Of a stretch of 64,000 nt of DNA, positions 25,550-38,157 are shown in pieces. Under the pieces are notes generated by a model. That model was not told the origin of the DNA. It was given only the letters and a program-made list of their open reading frames with translations, and did no database searches. The stretch lies in NCBI GenBank assembly GCA_033063855.1, contig CP093831.1:5580001-5644000 (forward strand), written 5' to 3'. The number at the start of each line of letters is the position of its first letter. The stretch's first letter is position 1. Source of the stretch: Smittia aterrima (lineage: Eukaryota > Arthropoda > Insecta > Diptera > Chironomidae). Position numbers and translations under genes: made by a program.

Positions 25550-25852
25550 TTATCGGTTTTTCTTCTTCTTTTCGCCTCGTCTCGAGCGATGATGAGATCT
25601 TTTAGGCGTTAACTGAGGCGAGACTTCTGATTCAGTGTCTGAGTAGTCCATTGGCGATGCAGGATCCTTAAGAAAGATGACTGCTCCTATGCACACAACT
25701 TGAAACAATGCTCCAAAGTAAAGTCCTAAAAAATATTTTCGACTATGAAATATTTTTTCACAAATATTTAATAAACCTTGCTTACCATATCGAATTACTT
25801 TCGTCAGAATATCATCTGGTTCTATAATAATATCAGCAATTGTGTCTTCCAT
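25550..25852 (-). CDS. MANBAL: Small MANBAL / UPF0239-family membrane protein
   Basis: Exons 25786-25852 and 25550-25725 flank a 60-base intron (GTAAGC...TTTTAG, phase 1). The spliced product is 80 residues with the core VIRYGLYFGALFQVVCIGAV, which matches the single-helix core of the MANBAL family (LRYGLFLGAIFQL-type in vertebrates). The tail is basic (HHRSRRGEKKKKNR), as in that family, whose members are around 85 residues and of unknown function. Splicing is inferred because the unspliced frame, although open, breaks the family core with about 20 extra residues. The gene converges on Esyt2 and diverges from REPTOR. Confidence 0.84.
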   Translation of the reverse strand: MEDTIADIIIEPDDILTKVIRYGKQGLLNICEKIFHSRKYFLGLYFGALFQVVCIGAVIFLKDPASPMDYSDTESEVSPQLTPKRSHHRSRRGEKKKKNR

Positions 25853-28800
25853 GTTTGATAATTTATCCAGTTTGATAGTAAAAACAAGAAATGTAGCAGA
25901 ACTCAGAGTGTTTACTTTTATTTAAGGGATTTTATTTGCAAACGAATTTTAAGCTTTAGGAAGAAGTTGATGCCCAAGTTGTTAGAAGTAAAATTAGCTT
26001 GTTTCGTCAATTTAAAATCACAAAGTTAGAAATAGGCCAACTTTCGCGGAAACTTTTGGATTACTACTTTATCACGTCTCGCGGAAAATCGCGATTCTCA
26101 GAAAATCCCTATTAGATATTTGTGAAGCGAATACGTCGAGAAGCGAATAATATTGAAGCGACGAAACTGTTCTAAAGCTGTTATAATTGTTATAACAAAC
26201 AAAGAAAACTCAAAAATGGCCAGAAATTCGAGCAGAAGAGATCACTCGATTATTTAACTCGCAAATCTAGTTGAAAGTGGACAAAAAGTGTTAAAAAGTT
26301 ATCAAGAAGTGACATTTAACAGTTTTGTAATATTTTCAGAGCCGATCAAAGGACTTTAAGGCTCAAATTGTGAAAATAATTCAAATCACATTTTATTTAC
26401 AAAATTTTGTGCAAAATCTGAAAGAGACGGAAGAAACTTTGTTGATATTATCATTATTGTTTTTATATATTTCGTCTATACTAAAGAAGAAAAAATCTAT
26501 TTTCGGTTAAGAATTATTTTCGAGTTTGCTTAAAAATAAAGAAACTTTAAAATACAAGGAGTTGAAGGAAATATCTCGCTAACGAGTAAGTATTTTTGTT
26601 TTGATGTTTTGATGCATTAGGGGGAATGGGGAAGAGGGTGGAAAGAGATAGAAGACGGTTTGCTTGTGTGAAGGGCTTCCATGAGTTGAAGTGAAGTTCA
26701 AACAATTGTAATTGACTTGGCTCGTGTAGCTTTTGGTTACATTGTTACTTTTTGCAACAAAATCGCTAACATTCTTCGTATTAGATTGCAACGTGCAGCC
26801 ACATTTTTACGTGAGCAGCTTCCTTTAGGGTGTTTGGATATTAATTTGTCCGCTCGTGGCTGATGACGACATAACTAAAAAATTTGTTCTTAAATTCCTT
26901 CTCCACTTGAAACTTTTGTAAATATTTTTTATCCATCCATCCCTCACGCGAAATCGTAATTTATAAACAGCCCCGAACAAAACAGTTTCGTTATTCTCTC
27001 GTTACGTTTATTAATTGCCTCTTGCTGCTGCTTGATCTTAAAAATATTTGCACGAGTGAGAGAAAAATGTGAGAATCCGCAAATGGAGTCCAAAGAATTT
27101 TTTGTTTTGCTGTTTTCATTTTCAATTTCCGATGATACTCGAATAGCAAGCCCGTGTTGTCTAAATAAGTTTGTGTTAGCCAAACGGTGAGAGGTGAGCT
27201 CTTGGTTGTTTACAAATTTTCCACACACGTACCGTTTGCTCAAAACGCGGTATACGAAATGCTTCCTCTGAAAACAATAATAACAACAAAAAGGCTTTTC
27301 CACAGAAATCTTTTTCAACTCAAAGTTCACATTTCTCGGCGTCTCGCTTCCCCACAACTCAATTAGCGCCATTTGTTATTGCCGATCGCGAATCTATTGA
27401 AATTCTTTTTTATTTTCGTTTTGTTGATAAACAAGAACCTTGGCGAGCATGTGTGTAGGCTTACTTTCCACTTTTATAATCACAAGACTCTGCCGGAACC
27501 CAAATAAATCAACGGCGCTTGAAATCTCAAACCGTGTTCTTATCAACCATTTTTCTCCTTCAAACTTGAAAAAAGAAGAGTATAAAAATATTTTTTATTC
27601 AAGCGATATTTATGACTTCCGTATAAAAATAAACACATTTTCATTTCTTTCTTGGATGGATCAATAATTCGCTCACTCGTGAAAGTGTATTTGTGAGTCA
27701 CATGAATGGCCTGCTACACTACTTATGAGGTTCATACTTAAGTCTTAGCATATCGAGCACAAAAGATTGTTCACTCTTAATAAAACTAGCATGCTCTCTC
27801 TCCCCTCGATTGAACACATGCGAAGCAGATTCGAACAAAACAAAAGCAAGTTCTCTGTTGTGAAACGACGACCAAAACATATGATTAAACTAAACAAGAA
27901 TGCTAGCTGACGATCTCTATGTTAATTCCAATGGATTCGGATTTTTTATTCTATGGGAATTCGCTTCAATTAACATTTTGAAAGTCTTCCTATCTTTTAT
28001 TAGGCTCTGTCGTCAATTCGATCATTAACATATCAGGTTTTTTCTTCTTCTTGATTCTAACAACCCTCGACGAATTCTTATTGAATCAACTGGGGTCGCG
28101 ACAAGTTTAAACGAAGGGTTGTCTTCCATTTTGTGTTTGCCTCTTGTAAGATTCTTGTTTCCTTCTTTTACTTTTATCGAAATCGTCATGAGAACATCGT
28201 CTTCGTTGGAATTTTTTTTGAACGTCAAAAAACACTTTCTCAGTAGGACAGCAATTTGAGGGTTGCTCATTAATTGTGATAAGCAAGATGAGCGTGGGAC
28301 TTGAGAGTTTATAAAACATTCGTCTCAAATATTTTTTCGAACACCTCAGTGGATAACAAATTTCACAATTGTTGTTTATTATGTCTCATCCGCCGCAAAT
28401 TGTCGTCACCGAAACGCGTTAGAAAGGAAAAACAATTTTGCAGAACACGAACGAGAGGAAAAAAGACAAATAGAGAATAAAAGTCTCGTTGTTCCCTCAA
28501 AACATTGGAATAACCTTGAATCATGAACAACAAAATCGCTTATATTGCCACAGCTGTCGGACGACGAGCTTTGTATTTGTATTGCACGATGATGATCTTC
28601 TCCATCGTTCACCTACACCAATGACTCGAGCTCCACAAAAAAAAAATCAAAACAGACATACGAAGGAAAGAGTGAAACAAAACATAAACATTAACTACTG
28701 GCGTGCAGAGAGCATAACAACAACACCTGATAAGTGTTTTATATACTTCTGTCTCTGTCTCACCGAAATATTTTCCAGACTTCTCCTATTTTCATCACTT

Positions 28801-29690
28801 TACGTAACGTCGGGTTTTTCCAATTAATAAATTCCGGCTTCGTGGTAATGAAAAAAATATTTTTTATTTCGAGCATTTTCTGATGAAAACACACGCGTGG
28901 GTTGCTTATCAAGAATTACAACGTCATAGTAAAAATCGATCGATATCCAACACCCAACGAAAGCTTCCGACAATGTTTCGCTTGTGTGGGCGGAATGTTT
29001 TAGACAACACGCTTATTTACCCAACCCCAAACGAAAGCTCAAGGAGATTCAATGAACTCTTCAAGACGACGAGCTTTAACTACCGTTGAAGCTCCATTTT
29101 CAAAACGCGTCTTCACACTAAAGCTTTTGCGACGCGTTTCTCGATATTTTGTATTTTCCGGAGTGAAGCATTTTTATTCAGTGAATAGAAATTCTGGGGG
29201 CTTGTTTACTACTCGAGTCGACAGTCAAACAGAATCCATATGCAAAGCGAACTTTTTTTATTCATAATCTCGAGACTGTCAAGTCGACGAAAACAAAAAC
29301 AAACGACGTAATGCGATCGGAGATTTGTTATGCGCTGTTGGAAGAAGTAAAATTCATAAACCTAGGTCTGGTCTGTGCGTTTGACGTTTAATTCGCTTAG
29401 TTCAATTCGAAAACAAGAAGATAAAGGTTCGTTTATCACTCGCGCAATTTATTCAATTTCTCAGGCTTCGTTCAAACTTAAACAATTCGCACACACAAGC
29501 ATTGATGAAGTTTCTTATCTCACACTCTCAACAAGTCAGTCGCTTTTAGGTGCTTTGATTATTTCATTTCTAACTGAGTTTTCTGTTTTTATTTTAGACT
29601 CAAAGGAATTCAACGAAAATTCAGAGTAAACAACACGCAAACCTCGCCGTCAGAGGAAAGAAAACAAAAGTGAATCACAAACGAGAAGGC
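25853..29690. other. Divergent intergenic region between MANBAL and REPTOR
   Basis: About 3.8 kb with no supported coding exon. It should contain both promoters and 5' UTR exons of REPTOR; a good acceptor (TTTATTTTAG) ends at 29597 and probably starts the exon carrying the REPTOR ATG. Near the MANBAL side are two TCGCGGAAA motifs (26044, 26079), three spaced GAAGCGA repeats (26124-26161) and an inverted repeat (26180-26196). Confidence 0.6.
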
Positions 29691-32261
29691 ATGTCCGATA
29701 GCAATTCGCTGTTCGACTTTTATGATTGCAATTCTTCATCGAATAGTTTTCTTAAGTTTGACACATCATCGCCGCTTTTTGATTTATCACCGCAATCATC
29801 GTCTGGAGCGCTCTCACCTCCTACGCCTCTAGCTAGTAGTTCAAATTCAAACGGAGACAAAATGGACTCACCGATGAACAATCCCTTGCTTACAACAGCC
29901 TCCATGCCAATACCAACGAGAAATATCACATCAAATTCAAACATAAATAACAACAATCGAATGATGAATGATTTCTCCGATGTTATCTTTGAATTTGAAA
30001 ACTCTAAATCCCCGCTAAGCACAATCAGTGAGAATCCCAAACAGAATCAAACACCAATGACGACAAACTACACAGACAATACCTTCGGATTCCAACAAGG
30101 TGGTCAGTATGGTGGAACGTTGATGTGGGATGGAGTGAGTCCAATGATGAACACAACAGCAGAAAACAGTGGAATGGGAGAGTCGAGCGACAAGTCAGGA
30201 CCTTTCCAGATGGATGAAGATGATATTTTTCAAGTCGACAAATCAGACTTGATTCAAGGTCCGACCTTGGCTGAATTGAATGGCGATAATTTGTATGTGG
30301 ACTTGTTGAATATCGAAGACATCCTTGCTGCTGATTCCAATCAATATATGCAAAACAACATGCAGAATCTAACACAACTTACCGCCGTCAATTTCCAGAA
30401 CCTTCAGAACGCCATCAATGAGTCTTCGCAGTCCGATCAAATGTCTCCGAGTCAATATCAAGGAATTGCCATACCTCAAACGCCACACAACACACCGATC
30501 CCATCGTTCCAAGCTAGTGGCGGTCAGATCATTTTCTACGATGATCCTTCAGTGAATAATTCGCCATATGAAGTCTATTCACCACCTAACACACTTTCAA
30601 TCTCGACAAATTCGCGCACTGTCACTGGAACGCCAAGTCAGTTGGCAGCATTTTCTCCAGGCAGTCACAGCTCAACTTCAACTTCATCCATTGCATTGAA
30701 CTCGTCGTTGAGTCCGCCACCTTCTTCACAAAGTACATTCACTCCATCTCGCGTCAGACAACCAAGAACTGGTCGTTCATCGTCAGGTCTTGTACAACAC
30801 AATCCAAAGTTCTCAACGCTTCATTCGCTGCTGTTGAAGAAAGATCCGACAAGTGCCGAGAAAGCGTTGATGGGAAAGATTCAACAAGCTGCTGCATTAT
30901 CACCAAGTCAGCTAATGACACAAACGTCTCCTTCGGGATTACCAACAAGACGCTTGAATATGCAAGGAGGAGGATTCATTTCCCGACTTTCGTCATCAGC
31001 ACCAACGCATTTGGGACTGGAACATATGTGGCAACGACGTGAACCACGTCCTCATTTGCTATCAACTGGAAGCTTGGCTGAAGGACAAGGCTCGACTTCA
31101 TCATTGAGTGGAGAAATTTTGAGCCCGGAGAATATTGACTTCTCACAAGATGAAGCATACTCAGATGAAGACAGCGATCACTATGAAGACTTTAGCTCAG
31201 GTAATTTAATATTTTTTTTATCTCCAAACTATTTCTAAACTAATTTTTTTATGATTTAGATTCTGATCTTGACGACAACAAAGATCAATTTAGAAGCTTA
31301 TCGTCGAACGACAGTAACAACAACCAAAAAGGAAATTACTCTGGAAGTAAAAAGAACGCTCGCTTCTTTTGGCAGTACAATGTTCAAGCGAAAGGACCGA
31401 AAGGGCAACGCTTAGTCATCAAAACACAAGCCGAAGATCCACATCATCTCAATGAAGTCACCGATCCTGTTTTTAGTCCAAACTGTTCTGTCCGCGGAAT
31501 CAAAGTAAGTTTTTCATGTGTTTCACGACGATTGGGTCATAATTTCAGTTTTTGCTCGCACGAACGTTTGAATTATCTAAAAGTTTTTCCGGTATAAAAT
31601 GATCCAACAATTCTATTTACAATTTCTGTTCTGTTTCCTTCAATAATTACTCAAGTCCATTCAAATAAAGCACAGCGGAAAGGCCCGCAAGGGAGATGGA
31701 AATGATTTGACTCCGAATCCTAAGAAGCTTAACGCTATTGGAAAGGAATTGGATAAGTTGGGACGAGTTATCAATGACATGACTCCTGTTAGCGAGCTTC
31801 CGTTTAATGTTAGACCGAAGACTCGCAAGGAGAAGAACAAGCTGGCGTCACGGGCTTGTCGTTTGAAAAAGAAAGCACAGCATGAAGCCAACAAGATAAA
31901 ATTATTCGGATTAGAGAGAGAACACAGTAAGTTGTTTTCATTCAGGAATGTTTATTTGATTAAAATTAATTCTTTAATAATTTTTAAAGAGGGTCTTATG
32001 AACGGAATCGCTCATATGAAGCAACTGTTGGCCTTGAAATGCAGCAACAATCAAGATACACAAGAAGAAATCAACCAGCGAATGGAACAAGTCGTCGCTG
32101 AAGCAACTTGTAAGATTGATCTGATAAAGTTTTCTTGAACATTAACTGACATTCCTTTCTCCGCAGTTGTCAAGATCGCTGAGAACTCAACTGAATACGT
32201 GAATCGTGTACTCGATCGAATGAAAGCTGGTAATCCAACTGGTGGGTTAGAAGAGTTTTAA
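29691..32261 (+). CDS. REPTOR: REPTOR / CREBRF-type bZIP transcription factor
   Basis: Five exons, 29691-31200, 31260-31504, 31671-31926, 31990-32109 and 32167-32261, give 741 residues in one frame. The long Ser/Asn/Gln-rich N-terminal region contains acidic patches (DEAYSDEDSDHYEDFS). The conserved C-terminal block contains ARFFWQYNVQAKGPKGQRLV, then HSGKARKGDGNDLTPNPKKL and a basic region RKEKNKLASRACRLKKKAQ followed by a short leucine-zipper-like helix. This combination is diagnostic of the CREBRF family. Drosophila REPTOR is held cytoplasmic by TORC1 phosphorylation and, when TORC1 is off, enters the nucleus with REPTOR-BP to drive most TOR-repressed genes. ATG 29691 is the first in the exon's open frame. 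The third exon has a second possible acceptor 15 bases upstream. Confidence 0.93.
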
Positions 32262-34883
32262 ATCGTCAAAGCGACCGAGACAAAGAAAAGAAAACCAAAA
32301 AATGATTTTTTCCATTAAAATTGTTTCAATCATGATGATATGCGTGTGTTCAGCTAAAGAAAGCGTCCTTCAACAATTTTACTTTAAATTTTATTTTCAA
32401 AAATATTTGTGTCACTGCATTAAACATTAAATAGCTGGCAACTGCTTAAACTGAACTTCAATGCTCCAGTGAGCTTCTAGTTCTTGAATCTGTTCACTAC
32501 AAAATTGAAATGAAAGTTGATGAGAAAAAAAAATATTTTTCTACCGAGTTTAAGAAATCGAGCGTAGATCGTTGATTAGGATTCTTAGGTTTTAGAGATG
32601 GAAGATGAGAAATTTATGAAAGATTGATATTTTTACGGTTTGAAATGATTGAAAAGCTTTTTATATTGATTGTGAGAGAAAAAAATTATTTTCGTTTTCG
32701 TTAGAATTTCACGCAAATCAAAATTGTTTTGAGAATATTCCTTGATATTTTTTTTGTTTAAAATTTTACCACTTACCTGACCGCAGGGCACTTAAAGTCC
32801 GTGCTCAAGCTCAAGGAAATTTAAGCACACGTCGGCTCGAGATTGAAAATAGAGTAAAACGTAACAGAAAACTGAAAAATGTCAAACAAACTTCAATTAT
32901 CCGAATTCTAATTAACATTTATCAATCCCAAAGCAAACAAAATTTTATGCTTAAAGTGAAGCGAGAAAGTTGAGGTCGGCAAATGGAGATGAGCTGAAGT
33001 TTCTCAGAGAAAAGAACTCAAAGACTTGTGATTGAACTTTAAAAGATGATAAGATTGTTGACTTCTTCATGAAACGATCCTTAATGCTGCTTTCTTAACT
33101 CACATACATAAACAAACTTATAATATTACACAAAATAATCTGACGAAGTTATTTTTAAGAAACGAAAAAAATATTTTATTAACTTTAAAAAAAAGGATTT
33201 TATGATTCGCGTAATTATTGTTCGGTGAGGTTGCGGATGGGCCATAAACAGCATTTTTTCTTGTACGATTGAGCCTCACTAAGAAACGTAATTACAATGT
33301 AATGTTCTCCACAAACCAGAGAAGGATCAGTAACCGTTTCGCGTAATGTCTCGCTGAATTTGTAATTTAACATAACTAAGCTCACAGGAATCCTGTTTTG
33401 TGTATTTTATGTGACAAGAAGAAAGTTGGAATGAACTGTGTTAGAGTCGGATTGAAACAACCGATAAAAGCTTTGCCGACAAAGTTTTTTTTTGCGGATT
33501 TTAGAATTTCAAATATTTTTCTATCGAAAAAAGCTTTAAAACAAAATTAATTTTTTGTTTCTGGTACAAAGAGTTTGCGAAACGATTATTTTCTTTTCTA
33601 ATTTTAAGGACTTACTAGACATTAGAGATTGAAGATTAATTAAAAGCTATTTTTGATATTCGTGTCTTTTCTTCTATCAAACTTATTTCAAAATCTATTC
33701 TTAGCAATAGAACCGGTAATGATTTCACTAGAGCTCAATTTAATGTGCTTTGAATGCTAATGTTTAGTTGAATTTTATTCATAAATTCTAACTTGCTAAG
33801 AAGTTCTTCATAAATCACGAAACTTCTAGCGAGAGACGTGATTAGTGAATTGCTTTTTATAATTTAACATTCAAGTCACATTCAAGCTTTAATGACTCTT
33901 TTTATGATTTAAATGTATGCAACTGTGATTTTAATTTCTTCAATGTTTAATCGAAGACGTTTATGTTATGTTTTTTTCGTTGAATTAAGTTTTTAAAATT
34001 ATGGCACGATATTCTCATTTGTTTCCTGATCGAGAGCAGTATGTAAATACAACAAAACAATAATTTTATGTCGAGACTTGGATGATGAATGTGGCACTCT
34101 ATCGGCATTGAGTGCTGTCTATCAGAAGATCGTTTTTGAAGTAAATGAGAACTCCAAACGCGTGAAGAATGAAAGAGACGGCTTGTTTAACTCTTTGTTG
34201 ATTAAGCTTGTGTGCCATAAGTAAAAGCAGACATAAAAAATAATCCGAATGGTCCAATTTCAAAAACAAATATTCAAATGTCTAATTAAAACAAGATGTT
34301 TAACAAAAAAAAAATCGATTATTTCTAATGAACGCAGAGTTGCGGGTTCTACCTCGTTAAAACACAGATCGAAGCAAATACGGATTGAACTCTTATCAGA
34401 AACAGTTATGAGAGAATCTATTTTTAAGAATAAACATTAATCATAACATTGGACATTCGTGCTCAGTGATCAAAAAAAAAACAGAAAATTGAAATGTTTA
34501 ATCATTAAACAAACTACAACCCGAAAGAATGGAAATAAAAATATTATTTTTACAATTTTTGAGAGAAGAAAGGAAATTGTTATGTGTTTAAATATTGACG
34601 ATTACTTTTCTTACAGATTGGGAAATTAAAATATTTAAGTTCTGATTTTTAACAGCTTTTCTTGTTTGTGTGAGTGAAGGGGCATTCAAATATTAAATAG
34701 CGAGCGCGAATCAAAAATATTAAATTGCGAGCTGAATAACAAAAGAAGCAGCAGAGAAAGGTAATTAATTAAAAGTTTTATTATTCATCAATTCAGTAAA
34801 CTGTGGATTCTTGCAGTGATTTCTTCTGGAATCAACGATTTCACAATTTGTTGATCGGTTGTTTGTTTACATTTTTTTTAGCG
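32262..34883. other. Intergenic region between REPTOR and HELQ
   Basis: About 2.6 kb, AT-rich, with no exon I can support. It includes the REPTOR 3' UTR and the HELQ promoter. A direct repeat (34688-34705 and 34715-34732) lies in the presumed HELQ promoter. Confidence 0.65.
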
Positions 34884-37800
34884 ATGATGTCAAACTCCAA
34901 GATCAAAACGCCTTTCCGAACTTATTCGAAACAAAAGAAGAAAATTGAGCCACCTCAAACTCTCACACAACTGATTACCGGTGACGATTCTTTGTTCTTA
35001 GAAGTGATCGAGTTAGAAAATCTTCAGTCAAACTCTGGTAAGTTAATATTTATTTTCATTTGTCAATGCTTAACTATTCATCTTTTTAGAATCAAGGAAA
35101 AGAAAGTCTGATGAAGCTTTGCCTGAAGTATCGAGTAATGTCAAGAAAGAAAATTTACCGAATCCTCCTAAAAGGCCGAGAAGTCTTGAAGAAGATATAA
35201 CAAATTTTACGCAAAAATTTCTTCTGGATTGCTCTTTGACACCAACACAACTTACTCAATCAAGCGATTGCATCACTAAAATCGACAAAGAAGATGGTTT
35301 CAGTGCAGCAATCGTTAACCCAGTAACTTGTTCGCAATACGTTGAGAGACTGCCAGAGAACGATTCATTTTCGTTGAATGATGATACAATCGACGAACTT
35401 TTCAAAGTGGATCTTACTGAATCTGCCGCAGACTTAAACAAAAGCATCGTTGTAGATGATAAGAAGAAAATCTTAGGGAAAGACGACGGTTTCTTAAACC
35501 ATACAATTCGACATCTTTTACCAGTGTCATCGTCTCCGTTCGTCGAACTCGGTCCATTCTTTGGACTCACAAATCATCATAAGAAAGTCATATTCAAAGC
35601 CAAAAACATTCAAAGTCTCTACGATTGGCAAGAAGAATGCTTAAGACTGAAAGCGATTCACAACAAAACGAATCTGATTTACGCTTTACCGACAAGTGGA
35701 GGAAAAACTCTTGTTGCTGAAATCGCAATGCTTCGCGAGATCATTTTGGGGAAAAGAAACGTAATCTTCGTGCTCCCTTACGTCTCCATCGTTCAGGAAA
35801 AAGTTCAAGATCTGATGCCGTTCGCTATGGAATTCAACTTCATTGTCGAAGAGTATTGTGCTGGAAAAGGAGCAATTCCTCCAATTAAACGTCGAAAGAA
35901 AAATGCGATCTACGTCTGCACTATGGAGAAAAGTCAGATTCTCTTTGATAGTCTTCACGAAAATAAACGTCTTCAAGAAGTCGGATTGATTGTAGTTGAC
36001 GAGCTGCACATGGTTGGGGACGCTCAGCGTGGATACAACTTGGAAACACTTCTAGCAAAAGCCACCTTCAATCGACAATCCCACATTCAAGTCATTGGGA
36101 TGTCAGCTACTATATCAAATCTTCATCAAATCGCATCGTTTCTAAAAGCGGACATTTACACTAGAGACTTTCGTCCTGTAGAGTTGAAAGAGTATGTTAA
36201 GATTGGATCAGAAATTTTATCAATTGAGTCAAAATCTCTATCGGAAGCATTTAAATTAGAGCGAAGAGTGGGCGATGATTACTCATCGAAAATGTTGAAG
36301 AGAGACTCAGATCATATCACAGCTCTTGTTCTTGAAATAATTCCTAAATCTTCATGTCTTATCTTCTGCGCCACGAAGCAAAACTGCGAGAATGTTGCAA
36401 CGCTTCTTTCTGATCTTCTACCCCTCGAGCTCAAGAACTATAAACGAGATGATAAAATTAATTTGATCGCAGCGATTAAAGCTGATTCAAATGGCCAAAT
36501 CTGCTCTGTTCTGGCAAAGACAATTCCTTTTGGCGTTGTTTATCATCATTCAGGATTAACTTCTGATGAGCGAAGACACATTGAAGAAGCTTATCGATTA
36601 AATATTCTCTGCGTCATCTGCTGTACTTCTACTTTAGCTGCAGGCGTAAATCTACCAGCTCAACGCGTAATAATCAGAAGTCCCTACGTCGGCAATCAAT
36701 TCCTTACCTTGACTCGATATAAACAGATGGTGGGACGGGCAGGAAGAGCAGGAAAGTGTGAAACTGGGGAAAGCATTATGATGTGCGATATTCGTGATCA
36801 CAACAAGTTGACGACCTTGCTGTGTTCAAAGATGGACGAAACTCAAAGTGGTTTCCTTCAAGACGAATACGGACAACTTCTTCAAACTGTCATCATGAAT
36901 CTTATCGGAACAAAGATAGCTCAATCTATCGATGACTTGGTGCAATTCTTTAAGTGTTCGCTTTTCTTCGTTCAACTTCAAAAAGATCTTGAATTATTGC
37001 GAGAGAAAATAACAACAAGTGTAAAAGTTCTAATGGAAGAAGGAGCTTTGACCTTCGAGAAAGCAAAGAGCGGAAATCGTTACTCGTCATTTAAAATCAT
37101 GATCGATGGAATTAATGAAGAAGTTTATCCAGACGATAAACTAGAAGTGAGCAAACTCGGAAATGCTGCAGTTAACGCTGGTATCAGTTTGGAGGAAGCA
37201 AAACTAGTTCAGCAGGACTTGCGAAAATTGAATGAAAACTTTGTCATTTCGCAGCATCTTCATATTCTCTTCATTGTTGTTCCATTGGATTGCTTAGCAT
37301 CGATTCATATCGACAGCAAACACTTCAATGAAATCTTTATGCAGTTAAATCCTTCTCTCTTGAACACAGCGAAAGTCGTGGGAATTACAGAGAACCTTGC
37401 GATGAAGTTGATTACGAGACCGACAGCAGTCAGAAAAAGCGAGAAAGAAATTATTAAGAGATTTTTCGTTGCGCTTATGCTTTACGATCTCTCGAATTCA
37501 AAAAACGCTTATGAAGTCGCTCGAACTTACAAAATCAATCGAGGAATGGCCAACAATTTATTGAATTCGGCCTCATCGAGATGCTATAGCATATTCAAGT
37601 TCTGTGAGATGCACGAAGAATTTCTGATATTCAAAGATGTTCTGGAGAAGTTTACTAAACGACTCGCTTATTGTTGTTCAGATGAGCTTTTGCCTTTGAT
37701 GGAGTTGCCTTCAGTAAAAATTGTAAGTCTCAATTTTCCATTTATTTGTATTTATTAAAATATTTCTTTTCTATAAAGGGACGAGCTAAAATGTTGTATG

Positions 37801-38003
37801 CAGCTGGTTTGAAGAAACCAGAAGATATTGCCAAATTAAATCCTCGCGAGATGGTAGATCTGGTAAAACATGTCAACCTAAGACAAGCTGAGCAGATTAT
37901 CAGAGCAGCAAAGATTTCAATCGTCGAGACTATTGAGAACTATCAGGAGCGACTGGAGGAGTTGAAAGTTGCAGTAAGACCAGTTCAGAATAAATCAAGA
38001 TAA
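34884..38003 (+). CDS. mus301: HELQ-type superfamily 2 DNA helicase
   Basis: Exons 34884-35037, 35090-37722 and 37779-38003 give 1,003 residues. The N-terminal 180 residues are variable and include a nuclear-type basic run (RKRKS). The helicase core shows motif I ALPTSGGKT, motif II VVDELHMVGD, motif III MSATISN, and motif VI QMVGRAGRAG. The C-terminal part follows the Ski2/Hel308 plan with winged-helix and ratchet regions and a helix-hairpin-helix-like end (AAGLKKPEDIAKLNP). There is no DNA polymerase domain, so it is HELQ rather than POLQ. HELQ/mus301 (spindle-C) unwinds 3'-tailed DNA, helps interstrand crosslink and double-strand break repair, and is needed in fly oogenesis. Vertebrate HELQ is about 1,100 residues. 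Two ATGs stand at 34884 and 34887. Confidence 0.95.
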
Positions 38004-38048
38004 CATTATTAAGTCAAATGCTTTTTAGTTAAGTCTTTTGTTATCTAC

Positions 38049-38054
38049 AATAAA
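38049..38054 (+). terminator. Poly(A) signal for HELQ
   Basis: AATAAA 46 bases after the helicase stop codon, in the 154-base gap before the convergent transporter gene. Confidence 0.6.
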
Positions 38055-38157
38055 CTCTAATCCAAGTGAAATTCTTTTGTTAAATGGAAAAAAAAATAAA
38101 TTCGTTGTATTTCTTTCTCAATCTTCCATAGAAAGTCTTCGAAAAACTTAAATTTAA

